NCBI GenBank assembly: GCA_028278625.1
Contig: JANQDY010000116.1
Location: 1 to 24,589 of the forward strand
Direction of reading: 5' to 3'
DNA from: Thermodesulfobacteriota bacterium
GTDB taxonomy: Bacteria > Desulfobacterota > DSM-4660 > Desulfatiglandales > Desulfatiglandaceae
DNA length: 24,589 bases
How positions within the stretch are numbered: position 1 is the stretch's first letter; each line of letters starts with the position of its first letter. Positions 16,083-23,661 of the stretch are shown here, piece after piece. The position numbers and the translations under genes were made by a program. The notes below the pieces were generated by a model, which did not search any database, was not told the origin of the DNA, and saw only the letters and a list, made by a program, of their open reading frames with translations.

Positions 16083-17497
16083 CATAAATGCCTTTTTTGA
16101 GCGCCCGTTTTCTTCCAGCGCCATGCCAATCCGGCAACAGGCAAAAGAGCAATCATACCGGCAGCTTCCCGGATGCAGAACTGCTTAAGGATACAGAAGA
16201 GCACCATTGAGAGGATGCCGGATGTGATGAGATGGAGCGATGATCGAACAGGGAGGATGGAAATCCGTGCCTGACAGAAAAAAAGCCCGGCCGCGGCTAT
16301 CAGGGCCTTACTCAAAATGATGGCCCCAACGGCTCCCAAAACCGGCAACCGGGGCAAGGCCACAGCGCAGAAGGTGATGTTGACCATCAAAACGGATGCG
16401 TAAAAAACAAGCAGAATCCTTGCCATGCCCATGCTGACCATCATGTAGGCGGAAATGAATTGAATGAAACTCAAGCACACCGTGACCACCAAGGCCTCTT
16501 GTATCCATATGGAATCGGCGTATTCCTGCCCGTAAAGCAGCGGAATAATACGGTCACTTTCCACATAAAGGAAGAACATCAAAGGGATGGATGCAAGCAA
16601 TAGCCAGGCAAGGGCGTTTTGGCCCACCCGTGCCGCTTCCGTCCGATCCGTTTTCCAGAGCCGTGCGAAAACGGGAAAAAGGACGTTCCTCAACATCAGA
16701 CCCACAACCAGCATGGTCACCCCTTCCGTCAGCTGCCAGGGGGCGCTGTACTGGGCGATTTCCCTGGTCCCACCGTATTGCTTCAAGAAAAGCAAGTTGA
16801 TTTTGTCGTTCAGAATCTGTGCCACCGTGATCAATGCAAAAACCATCGCACCGCGAACCGTATGGGGCAACCCCGCCAGTCTCAACGGACTGAAGCCAAA
16901 GGGGGTTGTCCGGATCACCAGAAGAATGCCTAAAACGCAACAGATCAATCCTTCTATCACTTTAAAAAAAGACACAATAAAGAGGGATGAATGACAAAAA
17001 ACCGCAATAATGCCGAATCCGAAACCCAAAAAAGCACCGGCGGCCCTGATAACCGCCTCCTTGTCCTGTCGATCGGAAACCTGCAATACCACAAAAAACG
17101 TATTTGCCAGGGCTTCCAGGCCAAATCCCATGCCCACCACCACGACCACCTGTTTCAGTGGATTTTCATAACCCTCCCACTGAACATACCCAACGACTGC
17201 CAGCCACCCCAGAGCAAAAAGGAGGCATTTAACAAAGGTGATGTTGGTGATAATGGCTTTCTTTTGCTCGTCATTCCGAGTCAAAGAGAGCACCAGGACC
17301 TGGTTCAATCCAAAATCGGTAAACACCAATAGAATAATGCCAATTCCCAATGCCAGCATGAGATTGCCGTAGGCAAGAGCGTTTTTTCTGGCGAGATAGA
17401 TGAAGAAAACCGCCTGAAGGATTTCCAGAAAGATGCGTGCAGCCGCAAGAAAGGAGAACTTTTCTAGGATCCTGTATTTGACGGTATGGGTAACCAA
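16082..17497 (-). CDS. Wzx-like lipid-linked saccharide flippase (MOP superfamily)
   Basis: 471 residues, almost wholly membrane-embedded: roughly 12-14 hydrophobic segments from FSFLAAARIFLEILQAVFF near residue 14 to the C terminus. Patterns of the polysaccharide-biosynthesis/flippase family are present: LARKNALAYGNLMLALGIG near 35, TDFGLNQVL at 60, AMVFALITVAQILNDKINLLFL at about 218-240 and a PLLYGQEYADS motif near 322. Such proteins move lipid-linked glycans or glycolipids from the inner to the outer leaflet of the cytoplasmic membrane. The likely cargo is the glycosylated product of this locus. The start appears to be TTG at 17497: a stop lies six codons upstream in frame and the first ATG is well inside the first membrane segments. 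Ribosome binding is poor. It follows the upstream radical-SAM gene after 85 bases. Confidence 0.85.
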   Translation of the reverse strand: MVTHTVKYRILEKFSFLAAARIFLEILQAVFFIYLARKNALAYGNLMLALGIGIILLVFTDFGLNQVLVLSLTRNDEQKKAIITNITFVKCLLFALGWLAVVGYVQWEGYENPLKQVVVVVGMGFGLEALANTFFVVLQVSDRQDKEAVIRAAGAFLGFGFGIIAVFCHSSLFIVSFFKVIEGLICCVLGILLVIRTTPFGFSPLRLAGLPHTVRGAMVFALITVAQILNDKINLLFLKQYGGTREIAQYSAPWQLTEGVTMLVVGLMLRNVLFPVFARLWKTDRTEAARVGQNALAWLLLASIPLMFFLYVESDRIIPLLYGQEYADSIWIQEALVVTVCLSFIQFISAYMMVSMGMARILLVFYASVLMVNITFCAVALPRLPVLGAVGAIILSKALIAAAGLFFCQARISILPVRSSLHLITSGILSMVLFCILKQFCIREAAGMIALLPVAGLAWRWKKTGAQKRHL

Positions 17498-17582
17498 AGC
17501 ATCAGGATCTCAATTGCCGATACACGGCTTGGTTTTTATCGTTTCTGTGGTCAAAGCCAACCTATGACGGATCTGCATCCGG

Positions 17583-19007
17583 CTAGATCCCCAGTGGATT
17601 GTTCCGCTGCTTTGCGGTGAGCACATTATAGATATTGGTGGCAACCGTCTTGATCACCGGTTTCAGGAATCTTCCACCATAACGCTTTAGAAGATGATTG
17701 CCGAAAACAACATCCGGCGTAAAATGGAGTTTTACGGCTTCTTTCTTCATACATCGATAAAGGGCTTTCCGACCCAGATGGCGGGTTTTTATATTACATG
17801 AAAAGCCGTCGTAGGCGCTGAAATCATTCTCATTTACAACGAGCTCCGCATTCAGCAACTCACTTCTGATATCGGTTTTGGGATAGGGGGTCAAGAACTG
17901 CGCGTAGATCATGTCCGGTTTCAGCTTCTTGATGAGACGATACTGACGCGCAATTGACGCTTTCGTGTCCTCCGGATGGCCCACGATGCAACCCGCGATC
18001 ACGGAAATTCCGTATTGGCGCAGCAAAGCCGCCGCCTTTCGGTTGATCTCGGGGCTGGCAGGTTTTTTCATCCCTCTTAGGGCAACCGGGTCCATGGACT
18101 CGAACCCCACAAAGACTATCTGAAAGTTGGCTCGATGAAGCGATGCCGCCACCTCGGGGTTTCGGGCGATACCGGCGGCGCTCAACTGCGTTATGTAAAA
18201 CATGTCGTTGAGGCCGTTTTGAACAATGGCATCGCAGAGTAGACGCAAATGTTTGGTATCGTATGAAATATTATCATCCACAAAAAAGACGCCTCTGGTT
18301 CCCTCCCCTTTGATAGACCATAGATCCGCAATGATCCGATCCATGGGGAATGGTCGAAATGTACTGCCGTACATCTTGTGGATCGAGCAGAATTTGCAGT
18401 TGTAGGGGCAGCCCCGGGAAGATTCCGCCACATCCATGGGGAGGTCCAGGAAAGAAAAACCCTTTCTAAGCCTTGAATCCCGGTTTGGCAGCTTAAGCGT
18501 TGAAAGATCCTGTAAAGGGCGGTCTGGATTATGCCGCCAACCGTCGGGCAATCGATAGCTCAAACCGCGAATTTCGGACAATGGGATGCCATCTCCGGCG
18601 AGATGAGCGGCCAGTTCCCCGAATGTCTGTTCCCCTTCGCCGCGAATAATGAAATCAAGGGGCAGATGCGCTTCCCCGGCGGTGATTTCCCGGGCCATGA
18701 GGGATGGATGATAACCTCCGGCAGCTATTTTGATTTTCTGATCCCATGAACGAACCAAACGGGCCACCCTTACGAGGGTATGAAACTGAAACGTCATGGC
18801 GCTCATGCCCACCAGCTGCGGTTTGAAGCGTTCAAGGGTCTCTTTTAAGGCCCCACCCGCATCCGGTTTGCACACTACCAGATCGAGAACTTTCACGTCA
18901 TGCTCCGGCAGATTGCCGGCCAGAGAGACAAGAGCAAGGTTGGGCGGACGAAAGAAGTAATCAACAACATCAGAAGTATCGGGCATTGCCAGCAGGAGTA
19001 TTCTCAT
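17583..19007 (-). CDS. B12-binding-type radical SAM protein
   Basis: 474 residues. An N-terminal cobalamin-binding-like domain (MRILLLAMPD, LALVSLAGNLPE, VGMSAMTFQFHTLVRVARLVR, IAAGGYHPSLM, FIIRGEGEQTF; ~1-150) precedes a radical-SAM domain with SSRGCPYNCKFC (Cys200, 204, 207), GVFFVDDNI, VFVGFESMDP and VIAGCIVGHPEDT. The last ~100 residues are an unassigned tail. This is the architecture of class B radical-SAM methylases and related C-C forming enzymes. It differs from the other B12-type protein in the window in its tail and overall sequence, so the two probably catalyse separate steps. ATG is preceded by GAGGGG at five bases and overlaps the stop of the GT-C-like gene as ATGA, implying translational coupling. 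Confidence 0.87.
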   Translation of the reverse strand: MRILLLAMPDTSDVVDYFFRPPNLALVSLAGNLPEHDVKVLDLVVCKPDAGGALKETLERFKPQLVGMSAMTFQFHTLVRVARLVRSWDQKIKIAAGGYHPSLMAREITAGEAHLPLDFIIRGEGEQTFGELAAHLAGDGIPLSEIRGLSYRLPDGWRHNPDRPLQDLSTLKLPNRDSRLRKGFSFLDLPMDVAESSRGCPYNCKFCSIHKMYGSTFRPFPMDRIIADLWSIKGEGTRGVFFVDDNISYDTKHLRLLCDAIVQNGLNDMFYITQLSAAGIARNPEVAASLHRANFQIVFVGFESMDPVALRGMKKPASPEINRKAAALLRQYGISVIAGCIVGHPEDTKASIARQYRLIKKLKPDMIYAQFLTPYPKTDIRSELLNAELVVNENDFSAYDGFSCNIKTRHLGRKALYRCMKKEAVKLHFTPDVVFGNHLLKRYGGRFLKPVIKTVATNIYNVLTAKQRNNPLGI

Positions 19008-20680
19008 GGATGCCCCTCTTTCTTCCCCTTCAAAAAGCCCTTCTTTTCATCCCACCGAAAATTCAAAAGCCGAATGTGTTGATCAATTCTTGTTCCGGAA
19101 AAAAGATCCTCTTTCAGCAGCGCGAAATCCCGTCGATTCCGAAACAATTCTTGTATCATCCCGTCAAAGGGCGCAAAAAAAGGGCGGTTTTCCACAAAAC
19201 CACGGGTGAAATGGCGGCTGTCCACCACGAAAAAATCAATCCTGTTTTTGCGGCAAAACATCTTAACCGTGTCAGGATCTTCCGCATAATAGGCGTTAAA
19301 CAGCGCTTTAATTCTGGGGCGCATTTTTTGCCAGAATCCCATGCTCCATGGATGCGCCAGTTCAAAAGAGGCAAACACATTGCGCCTGCCAAAGGTCTGT
19401 GCTTGATCCAAGAGGTACGGGTGTCCCGCTATGAGTGACGTTTTGGGAGTTTCCTTTAAAGCGCTGTAAAGCGACGCATTCGTTGAATAGTCGTAAAGCC
19501 CGACCCCGTAAAGCCGGACCATACTGAGGCCCACAACCCCCGTCAGAAGCAGTCCGGCTACCAATGGTTTTAATTGGGACCCCAATAGTCCCCTGAAACA
19601 TAGCCCCAGCAAAACGCAGTACAAAACGCTTACCGTATACATCACATAACGGGAAGGAACAAACAATTTCAATAGAAAGATGCGGGCCAGCGCGTAAAAA
19701 ATAAAGGAAGAAACGGCCACATAGAAAAAGGGCTGCCATTTATCCTTCAGCATTTTCCACTCAAAGCCTCTTGCACCCCAAAAGGCAAAGGCCACAACAA
19801 CCAGGGAGCCCATGATTCCCGCCCACACGCTGTCGGCTTCACGATAGGGCCCTATCCACTGCCAGGATCTTATGATGAACTCCCAAAAAAGACCGGGCAC
19901 GGGAAGCATTGGGTAGCGGCCGTCCGCTCCGAATTCCGGATTTCCGATCATATCCTGCCAGGTTGCCAGAGGCCCGAACCCGGACGCCATATAATCCTGC
20001 CGCCACCATAGAAGAATGATAATACCCGCGGCCCCAAGGAAATAGTGTCCGGCTCTTTGAGGAAAAGGGGTTCTCCATTTTGCTGTGTTGAATATGCCGT
20101 CCTTGATGCGTCCAATGACCACGGCGGTCAATGACAGAACAAATATATAGGGAATGGTCAAGGCCATGCACAAAAGGACCAGCCCCATGGACCATCCACG
20201 CCCCGAAAGCCAGAAGAACAGAAGGAGCGCCAACAGCGGCACGGCAAAGCCACGGGCCAGTCCACCTGAGATGCGAAAGAGGAAAAAGGGCATCAGCCAG
20301 AAGCAAGCCACCATGGCCCAGGCCGTCAACCGATCCCTCAAGACCCGCCCGATGCCATGGAAAGCCACCGCCGCCAGAACAAAGAGGAGCCCCGCAAGCA
20401 CCTTTGTGACGTTCATGGGGTCCATGAACCGGGATGCGAGCCAGTAAATGCCTTGCACCCCCCAGGGCACATATTGCCTGGAATAGTCCAATAATCTGCT
20501 ATCGGGATAGAGATCCTTGTCCAGCCATTGCTGCATCCAGTAGATCTGCTGCTGAACATCATCATTGATAACAAAAGGGCTCGTAAGCCCCCTATAATGG
20601 GCAACAACAAAAATGACGGATGAGAGCAGCAACACCAGAATCGGTTCTATGGAGCGGTGACCCAAGCCGATTTTTCTCAT
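19004..20680 (-). CDS. Polytopic membrane protein, GT-C glycosyltransferase-like
   Basis: About 558 residues with ten or more hydrophobic segments over the first ~400, then a soluble, probably periplasmic tail of ~150 residues (FFVVDSRHFTRGF). After the first membrane segment the sequence FVINDDVQQQIYWMQQW places a double Asp in the first extracytoplasmic loop. That is where GT-C enzymes, which use polyprenyl-phosphate sugars, carry catalytic acids. The plus-strand protein at the right edge has the same INDD signature. The likely role is periplasmic glycosylation of the lipid, but no family name is certain. The ATG at 20680 overlaps the adaptor's stop by one base (TGATG) with GGGCGG upstream; a GTG at 20683 is the alternative. 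Ends overlapping the radical-SAM start. Confidence 0.75.
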   Translation of the reverse strand: MRKIGLGHRSIEPILVLLLSSVIFVVAHYRGLTSPFVINDDVQQQIYWMQQWLDKDLYPDSRLLDYSRQYVPWGVQGIYWLASRFMDPMNVTKVLAGLLFVLAAVAFHGIGRVLRDRLTAWAMVACFWLMPFFLFRISGGLARGFAVPLLALLLFFWLSGRGWSMGLVLLCMALTIPYIFVLSLTAVVIGRIKDGIFNTAKWRTPFPQRAGHYFLGAAGIIILLWWRQDYMASGFGPLATWQDMIGNPEFGADGRYPMLPVPGLFWEFIIRSWQWIGPYREADSVWAGIMGSLVVVAFAFWGARGFEWKMLKDKWQPFFYVAVSSFIFYALARIFLLKLFVPSRYVMYTVSVLYCVLLGLCFRGLLGSQLKPLVAGLLLTGVVGLSMVRLYGVGLYDYSTNASLYSALKETPKTSLIAGHPYLLDQAQTFGRRNVFASFELAHPWSMGFWQKMRPRIKALFNAYYAEDPDTVKMFCRKNRIDFFVVDSRHFTRGFVENRPFFAPFDGMIQELFRNRRDFALLKEDLFSGTRIDQHIRLLNFRWDEKKGFLKGKKEGHP

Positions 20681-21639
20681 CACTTCCGCCCGGTAAAACG
20701 AACGCTTCCCATGAGCCCTTCACGCAACTTGAGGTCGGGGTTCTGAATCGTCATGAGCACGGTGTAATAGGAGGGATTCAGAATGCCGGAGGAGCGGGGA
20801 ACCCAGGAAACGTACGCCACCTGCACATCGAACTCTTTCTCCCGCATGGATTCGATGATGATTGTCCCCTGATCACCCGGTGCGATCTTAAGGGCTTCAT
20901 ACTCAAACACATCGGCACGGGCCGTCAATGGGTCCATGACGCCCACCTGAAAGGCCTCCATGGGAGGCAACACCTCCGTGCCCTTTTTCACATCAGGGCT
21001 GATCCAGACCACATACCCATCCATGGGTGATTTGAGAACGGCCTTTCCCGGAACCCGGTCGGGATCAAGGGGCTCTCCCAGTCTTTCTTCCAGCAAACGC
21101 CCTTCATCCTCAGCCAGCGCCTTCTCCAGGCGTAAACGGTCTTCAATGCTCCTTTTGAGGGTTTCCCGCTGTCTAATGCGGTCAAAGATACTCCTCGAAT
21201 CGCCTTTGTCATTTCCTTCACCGGTCTTGTTGGCACCTTTCTCAAAAGCCCTTAAGTCGGCCAGTTCAACCGAGACTTTCTCACGTTCAATCTCCAAATC
21301 CTTCACCCGCGGGTTACCAAGCTTCTCCCGCAATGCCATTTTGGACTCAATGGATAGATGGTAGCGGGCCAGCAAATCCCCTTTCTTCACTTCTTGCCCG
21401 GCATTCACATAAACTTCTTCTATGATTCCTTTGAACGGCACCCTGACGGAACGTTTCTCCGAACAGAAGAGTTTGACCGGAAAAACAATGTCATATTTTT
21501 TCGGTTGTGTGCCCGCCCCATCTTCTGCCCAAGTCGGTGTCCTTGTGAGAACCAGACACATCATGACCGCCGGTATCAGCCAATAGATGGCAAACACTCC
21601 TATTCGGTGTTCGGGGTATGGTCTGACCATTTGCTTCAT
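20680..21639 (-). CDS. Periplasmic membrane-fusion (HlyD/MacA-like) adaptor of an ABC exporter
   Basis: 319 residues. One N-terminal membrane segment (~13-31) anchors it. Lipoyl half-motifs at ~62-95 (VRVPFKGIIEEVYVNAGQEVKKGD) and ~197-222 (KAVLKSPMDGYVVWISPDVKKG) flank a charged coiled coil (~96-190), followed by a beta-barrel domain (PLTARADVFEYEALKIAPGD) and a membrane-proximal end. This is the MacA/DevB plan: a bridge between the inner-membrane permease and an outer-membrane channel. No TolC-like gene is in the window. Start ATG at 21639 overlaps the ATPase stop as ATGA; AAGGAG is only one base from that ATG but ten from the in-frame ATG at 21630, which may be the true start. Confidence 0.9.
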   Translation of the reverse strand: MKQMVRPYPEHRIGVFAIYWLIPAVMMCLVLTRTPTWAEDGAGTQPKKYDIVFPVKLFCSEKRSVRVPFKGIIEEVYVNAGQEVKKGDLLARYHLSIESKMALREKLGNPRVKDLEIEREKVSVELADLRAFEKGANKTGEGNDKGDSRSIFDRIRQRETLKRSIEDRLRLEKALAEDEGRLLEERLGEPLDPDRVPGKAVLKSPMDGYVVWISPDVKKGTEVLPPMEAFQVGVMDPLTARADVFEYEALKIAPGDQGTIIIESMREKEFDVQVAYVSWVPRSSGILNPSYYTVLMTIQNPDLKLREGLMGSVRFTGRK

Positions 21640-22361
21640 GCTCCTTCGGATTTATCCATTTGCCGCAGTATCCCGTCTTTCAGATGATAGACGCGATCAC
21701 ATCCTGCCGCCACCAGGGTGTTATGGGTCGCCACCACCAACGAAACCCCATCCTTTGTAACGATATCTTTGAAACAATCCATCATCCTTTCGCTGTTGGA
21801 CCGGTCCAACTGCCCCGTCGGCTCATCGGCCAAAATGGCCCGCGGGCGGTTGACCAGCGCCCTGGCCACGGCCACCCGTTGCTGCTCCCCCCCCGACAAG
21901 TGTGCCGCGGAATGATTCATCAGATGTGAAAGCCCGACGGCTTCCAGGGATTCCGCTATTCTTCGGCCCCTCTCCCGTTTGGGCACCTCCGCATACACCA
22001 GCGGATATTCCAGGTTCTCCCGGACCGTAGACCCTTCCAGCAGATCACAGGTCTGAAAAACAAAACCGACCCGTGATCGGCGGAAATGTGCCTGTTGGGA
22101 CCTGGTCAGTTGCAGCACGTCCCTGCCGTCAAAGAAATACCTACCGGCCGTCGGTTGCAGCAGAAGCCCCAGAATATTCAAAAAAGTGGACTTCCCTGAT
22201 CCGGACGGCCCCATGATGGCGACCCTTTCCTTCGGGAAGACCCTCAGATCAATCCCCCGCAATACGGGGATCTCTTCATCTTTTTCGAGATAATGCCGGG
22301 TCAGGCCTTTAATCTCAATCAAAGGGGTTTCAGCATTTCTCACAAGTATTTCCTCATTCAT
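21636..22361 (-). CDS. ABC transporter ATPase (MacB/LolD/DevA-like)
   Basis: 241 residues with a complete nucleotide-binding domain: Walker A GPSGSGKST (51-59), Q-loop Gln103, signature LSGGEQQR (155-162), Walker B ILADEP (176-181) with Glu180, D-loop and switch His213 (ATHN). The sequence RVGFVFQTCDLL and the phrase PVLRGIDL are typical of the LolD/MacB/FtsE group that powers FtsX-type permeases by a transmembrane mechanism. It energises the permease and adaptor encoded on either side. The ATG at 22361 gives the normal family length; an in-frame ATG 21 codons earlier lies inside the permease coding sequence. It overlaps the permease stop by 8 bases. Confidence 0.93.
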   Translation of the reverse strand: MNEEILVRNAETPLIEIKGLTRHYLEKDEEIPVLRGIDLRVFPKERVAIMGPSGSGKSTFLNILGLLLQPTAGRYFFDGRDVLQLTRSQQAHFRRSRVGFVFQTCDLLEGSTVRENLEYPLVYAEVPKRERGRRIAESLEAVGLSHLMNHSAAHLSGGEQQRVAVARALVNRPRAILADEPTGQLDRSNSERMMDCFKDIVTKDGVSLVVATHNTLVAAGCDRVYHLKDGILRQMDKSEGA

Positions 22362-23544
22362 ACCGTAAGGCTGATGCCACCGCCATCTGACTCGCCTTTC
22401 TGGCCGGAAGAAAGCCGGCCGCAAGCCCCAGACCGACGGCCATCAAAAGCGCCGTACCGGCGGAAACCAGGAAAAGGGACTCCGCCGGTCGGTTCTCCAA
22501 AAAGAATCCCGCAACCTCTATGGCACAACGACCCAGGGCCACCCCCAGAAGCGCCGAACCGATGCTCAGACAAACCGCCTCTCCAAGGATCTGAATGAGA
22601 ATGTCACCGTCTTCGGCGCCCAAGGCCTTTTTAAGGCCGATTTCCCTGGTCCTGACCCTCACCGAAGCGGCGATTCCGTTCCAAATCCCTCCCCCTCCCA
22701 CAATCAGCGTGGCTGAAATGGAGATAATCACAAACAGTTCCACCCACCATGCCGCCATCTGAACCCGTTTGAGCTGTTCCCTGGACACCTCTATGGTGAG
22801 CCCTTTGGGATCCTGGAACTCCGACACTGCCGGGCGGATCGCTTGAGCAACGGGCAAAACGTCGTCCCAAGTGCGGCACCTGATATACATGCGTCCGGGG
22901 GGCGGCAGCCGGGATATCCTGTTCAAGGCGGTTGTGAGAGGCACAAAGGCAAAACGGGCGAGACCCGCGGCGCCCAGGCCTCCGAGCACCCCCACCACAC
23001 GATAATAATCGCGATCGATGATAAGATACCTGCCGACCCCTTTTCCCCTTCCAAAAATCCGCTCCTCAAGGGCCTCCCCGATGACACAGACCCGCTCTCT
23101 CATGGCAACGGACCGCACGGAGAAAAACTCACCGGAAGCAGGTGAAAACCCGTTGACTTTCCAGAAAAACTCGTCTACTGCAACCAGAGTAAACCGGTAA
23201 GCCTGCTCTTTGCGCACGGAAGGAACGTTGTACCTGACCGAAACCAGGCTTGTCTTTTGGACGCCCCTTATGCGCTCAACGGCTTTGCGGGTACGGTAGT
23301 GGAACCATTTCGGCCGCGATCCGGGATCATGGTCATAGTATGCTTTGATAATGGTGGCGCCGCCCAAAAGGTGCAGGTCCCGATTGAGGCTTTGTTTAAA
23401 ATCACGGCCCATCGTGACAATCACGACAAAGCCCGCCGTGCCGAGAGCAAGGGCCCCTATCACTCCCCAATAGCGATGGCGTTGCCGAAGCACCTGACGG
23501 CAGCTGAGGACCAGAAGATTTCTGAATCGCGACATGGAGGGCAT
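22354..23544 (-). CDS. FtsX/MacB-type ABC exporter permease (DevC-like)
   Basis: 396 residues with the four-helix MacB/FtsX layout: one membrane segment at ~25-45, a ~220-residue periplasmic domain, then three segments at ~265-292, ~318-346 and ~355-382. The coupling-helix motif REIGLKKALGA (300-310) is the hallmark of these mechanotransmitting permeases. There is no fused ATPase domain, so it pairs with the separate ATPase next to it, as in DevBCA or LolCDE. These exporters drive lipids, lipoproteins or peptides out of the periplasm rather than across the inner membrane. First gene of the long minus-strand run. Start could be ATG 23544 or ATG 23535; neither has a clear ribosome binding site. 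Confidence 0.9.
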   Translation of the reverse strand: MPSMSRFRNLLVLSCRQVLRQRHRYWGVIGALALGTAGFVVIVTMGRDFKQSLNRDLHLLGGATIIKAYYDHDPGSRPKWFHYRTRKAVERIRGVQKTSLVSVRYNVPSVRKEQAYRFTLVAVDEFFWKVNGFSPASGEFFSVRSVAMRERVCVIGEALEERIFGRGKGVGRYLIIDRDYYRVVGVLGGLGAAGLARFAFVPLTTALNRISRLPPPGRMYIRCRTWDDVLPVAQAIRPAVSEFQDPKGLTIEVSREQLKRVQMAAWWVELFVIISISATLIVGGGGIWNGIAASVRVRTREIGLKKALGAEDGDILIQILGEAVCLSIGSALLGVALGRCAIEVAGFFLENRPAESLFLVSAGTALLMAVGLGLAAGFLPARKASQMAVASALRYE

Positions 23545-23586
23545 CGATCATCTGACCGGCATTTTGTTGCAATACGGCTCTAATAG

Positions 23587-23600
23587 AACTTGCATAAGTT
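23587..23600. promoter_or_regulatory. Short dyad in the divergent intergenic region
   Basis: AACTT, GCAT, AAGTT: a 5-bp inverted repeat midway between the divergent permease gene and the plus-strand glycosyltransferase. Its position just beside the plus-strand -35 candidate would suit an operator shared by both transcripts. It is short enough to be chance. Confidence 0.2.
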
Positions 23601-23629
23601 TTGACTTCACCGTTCAATCACACAATTAA
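23601..23629 (+). promoter_or_regulatory. Candidate promoter of the plus-strand GT-C-like gene
   Basis: TTGACT (23601-23606), 17 bases, AATTAA (23624-23629). The -35 is five of six to consensus and the spacing is ideal, but the -10 is weak. It would give a leader of about 25-30 bases to the ATG at 23662. A promoter for the opposite, minus-strand gene run should lie in the same 117-base gap, but no convincing boxes were found for it. Confidence 0.35.
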
Positions 23630-23661
23630 ATGGTTCAGAAAATACACATTCTATCAGGCCC

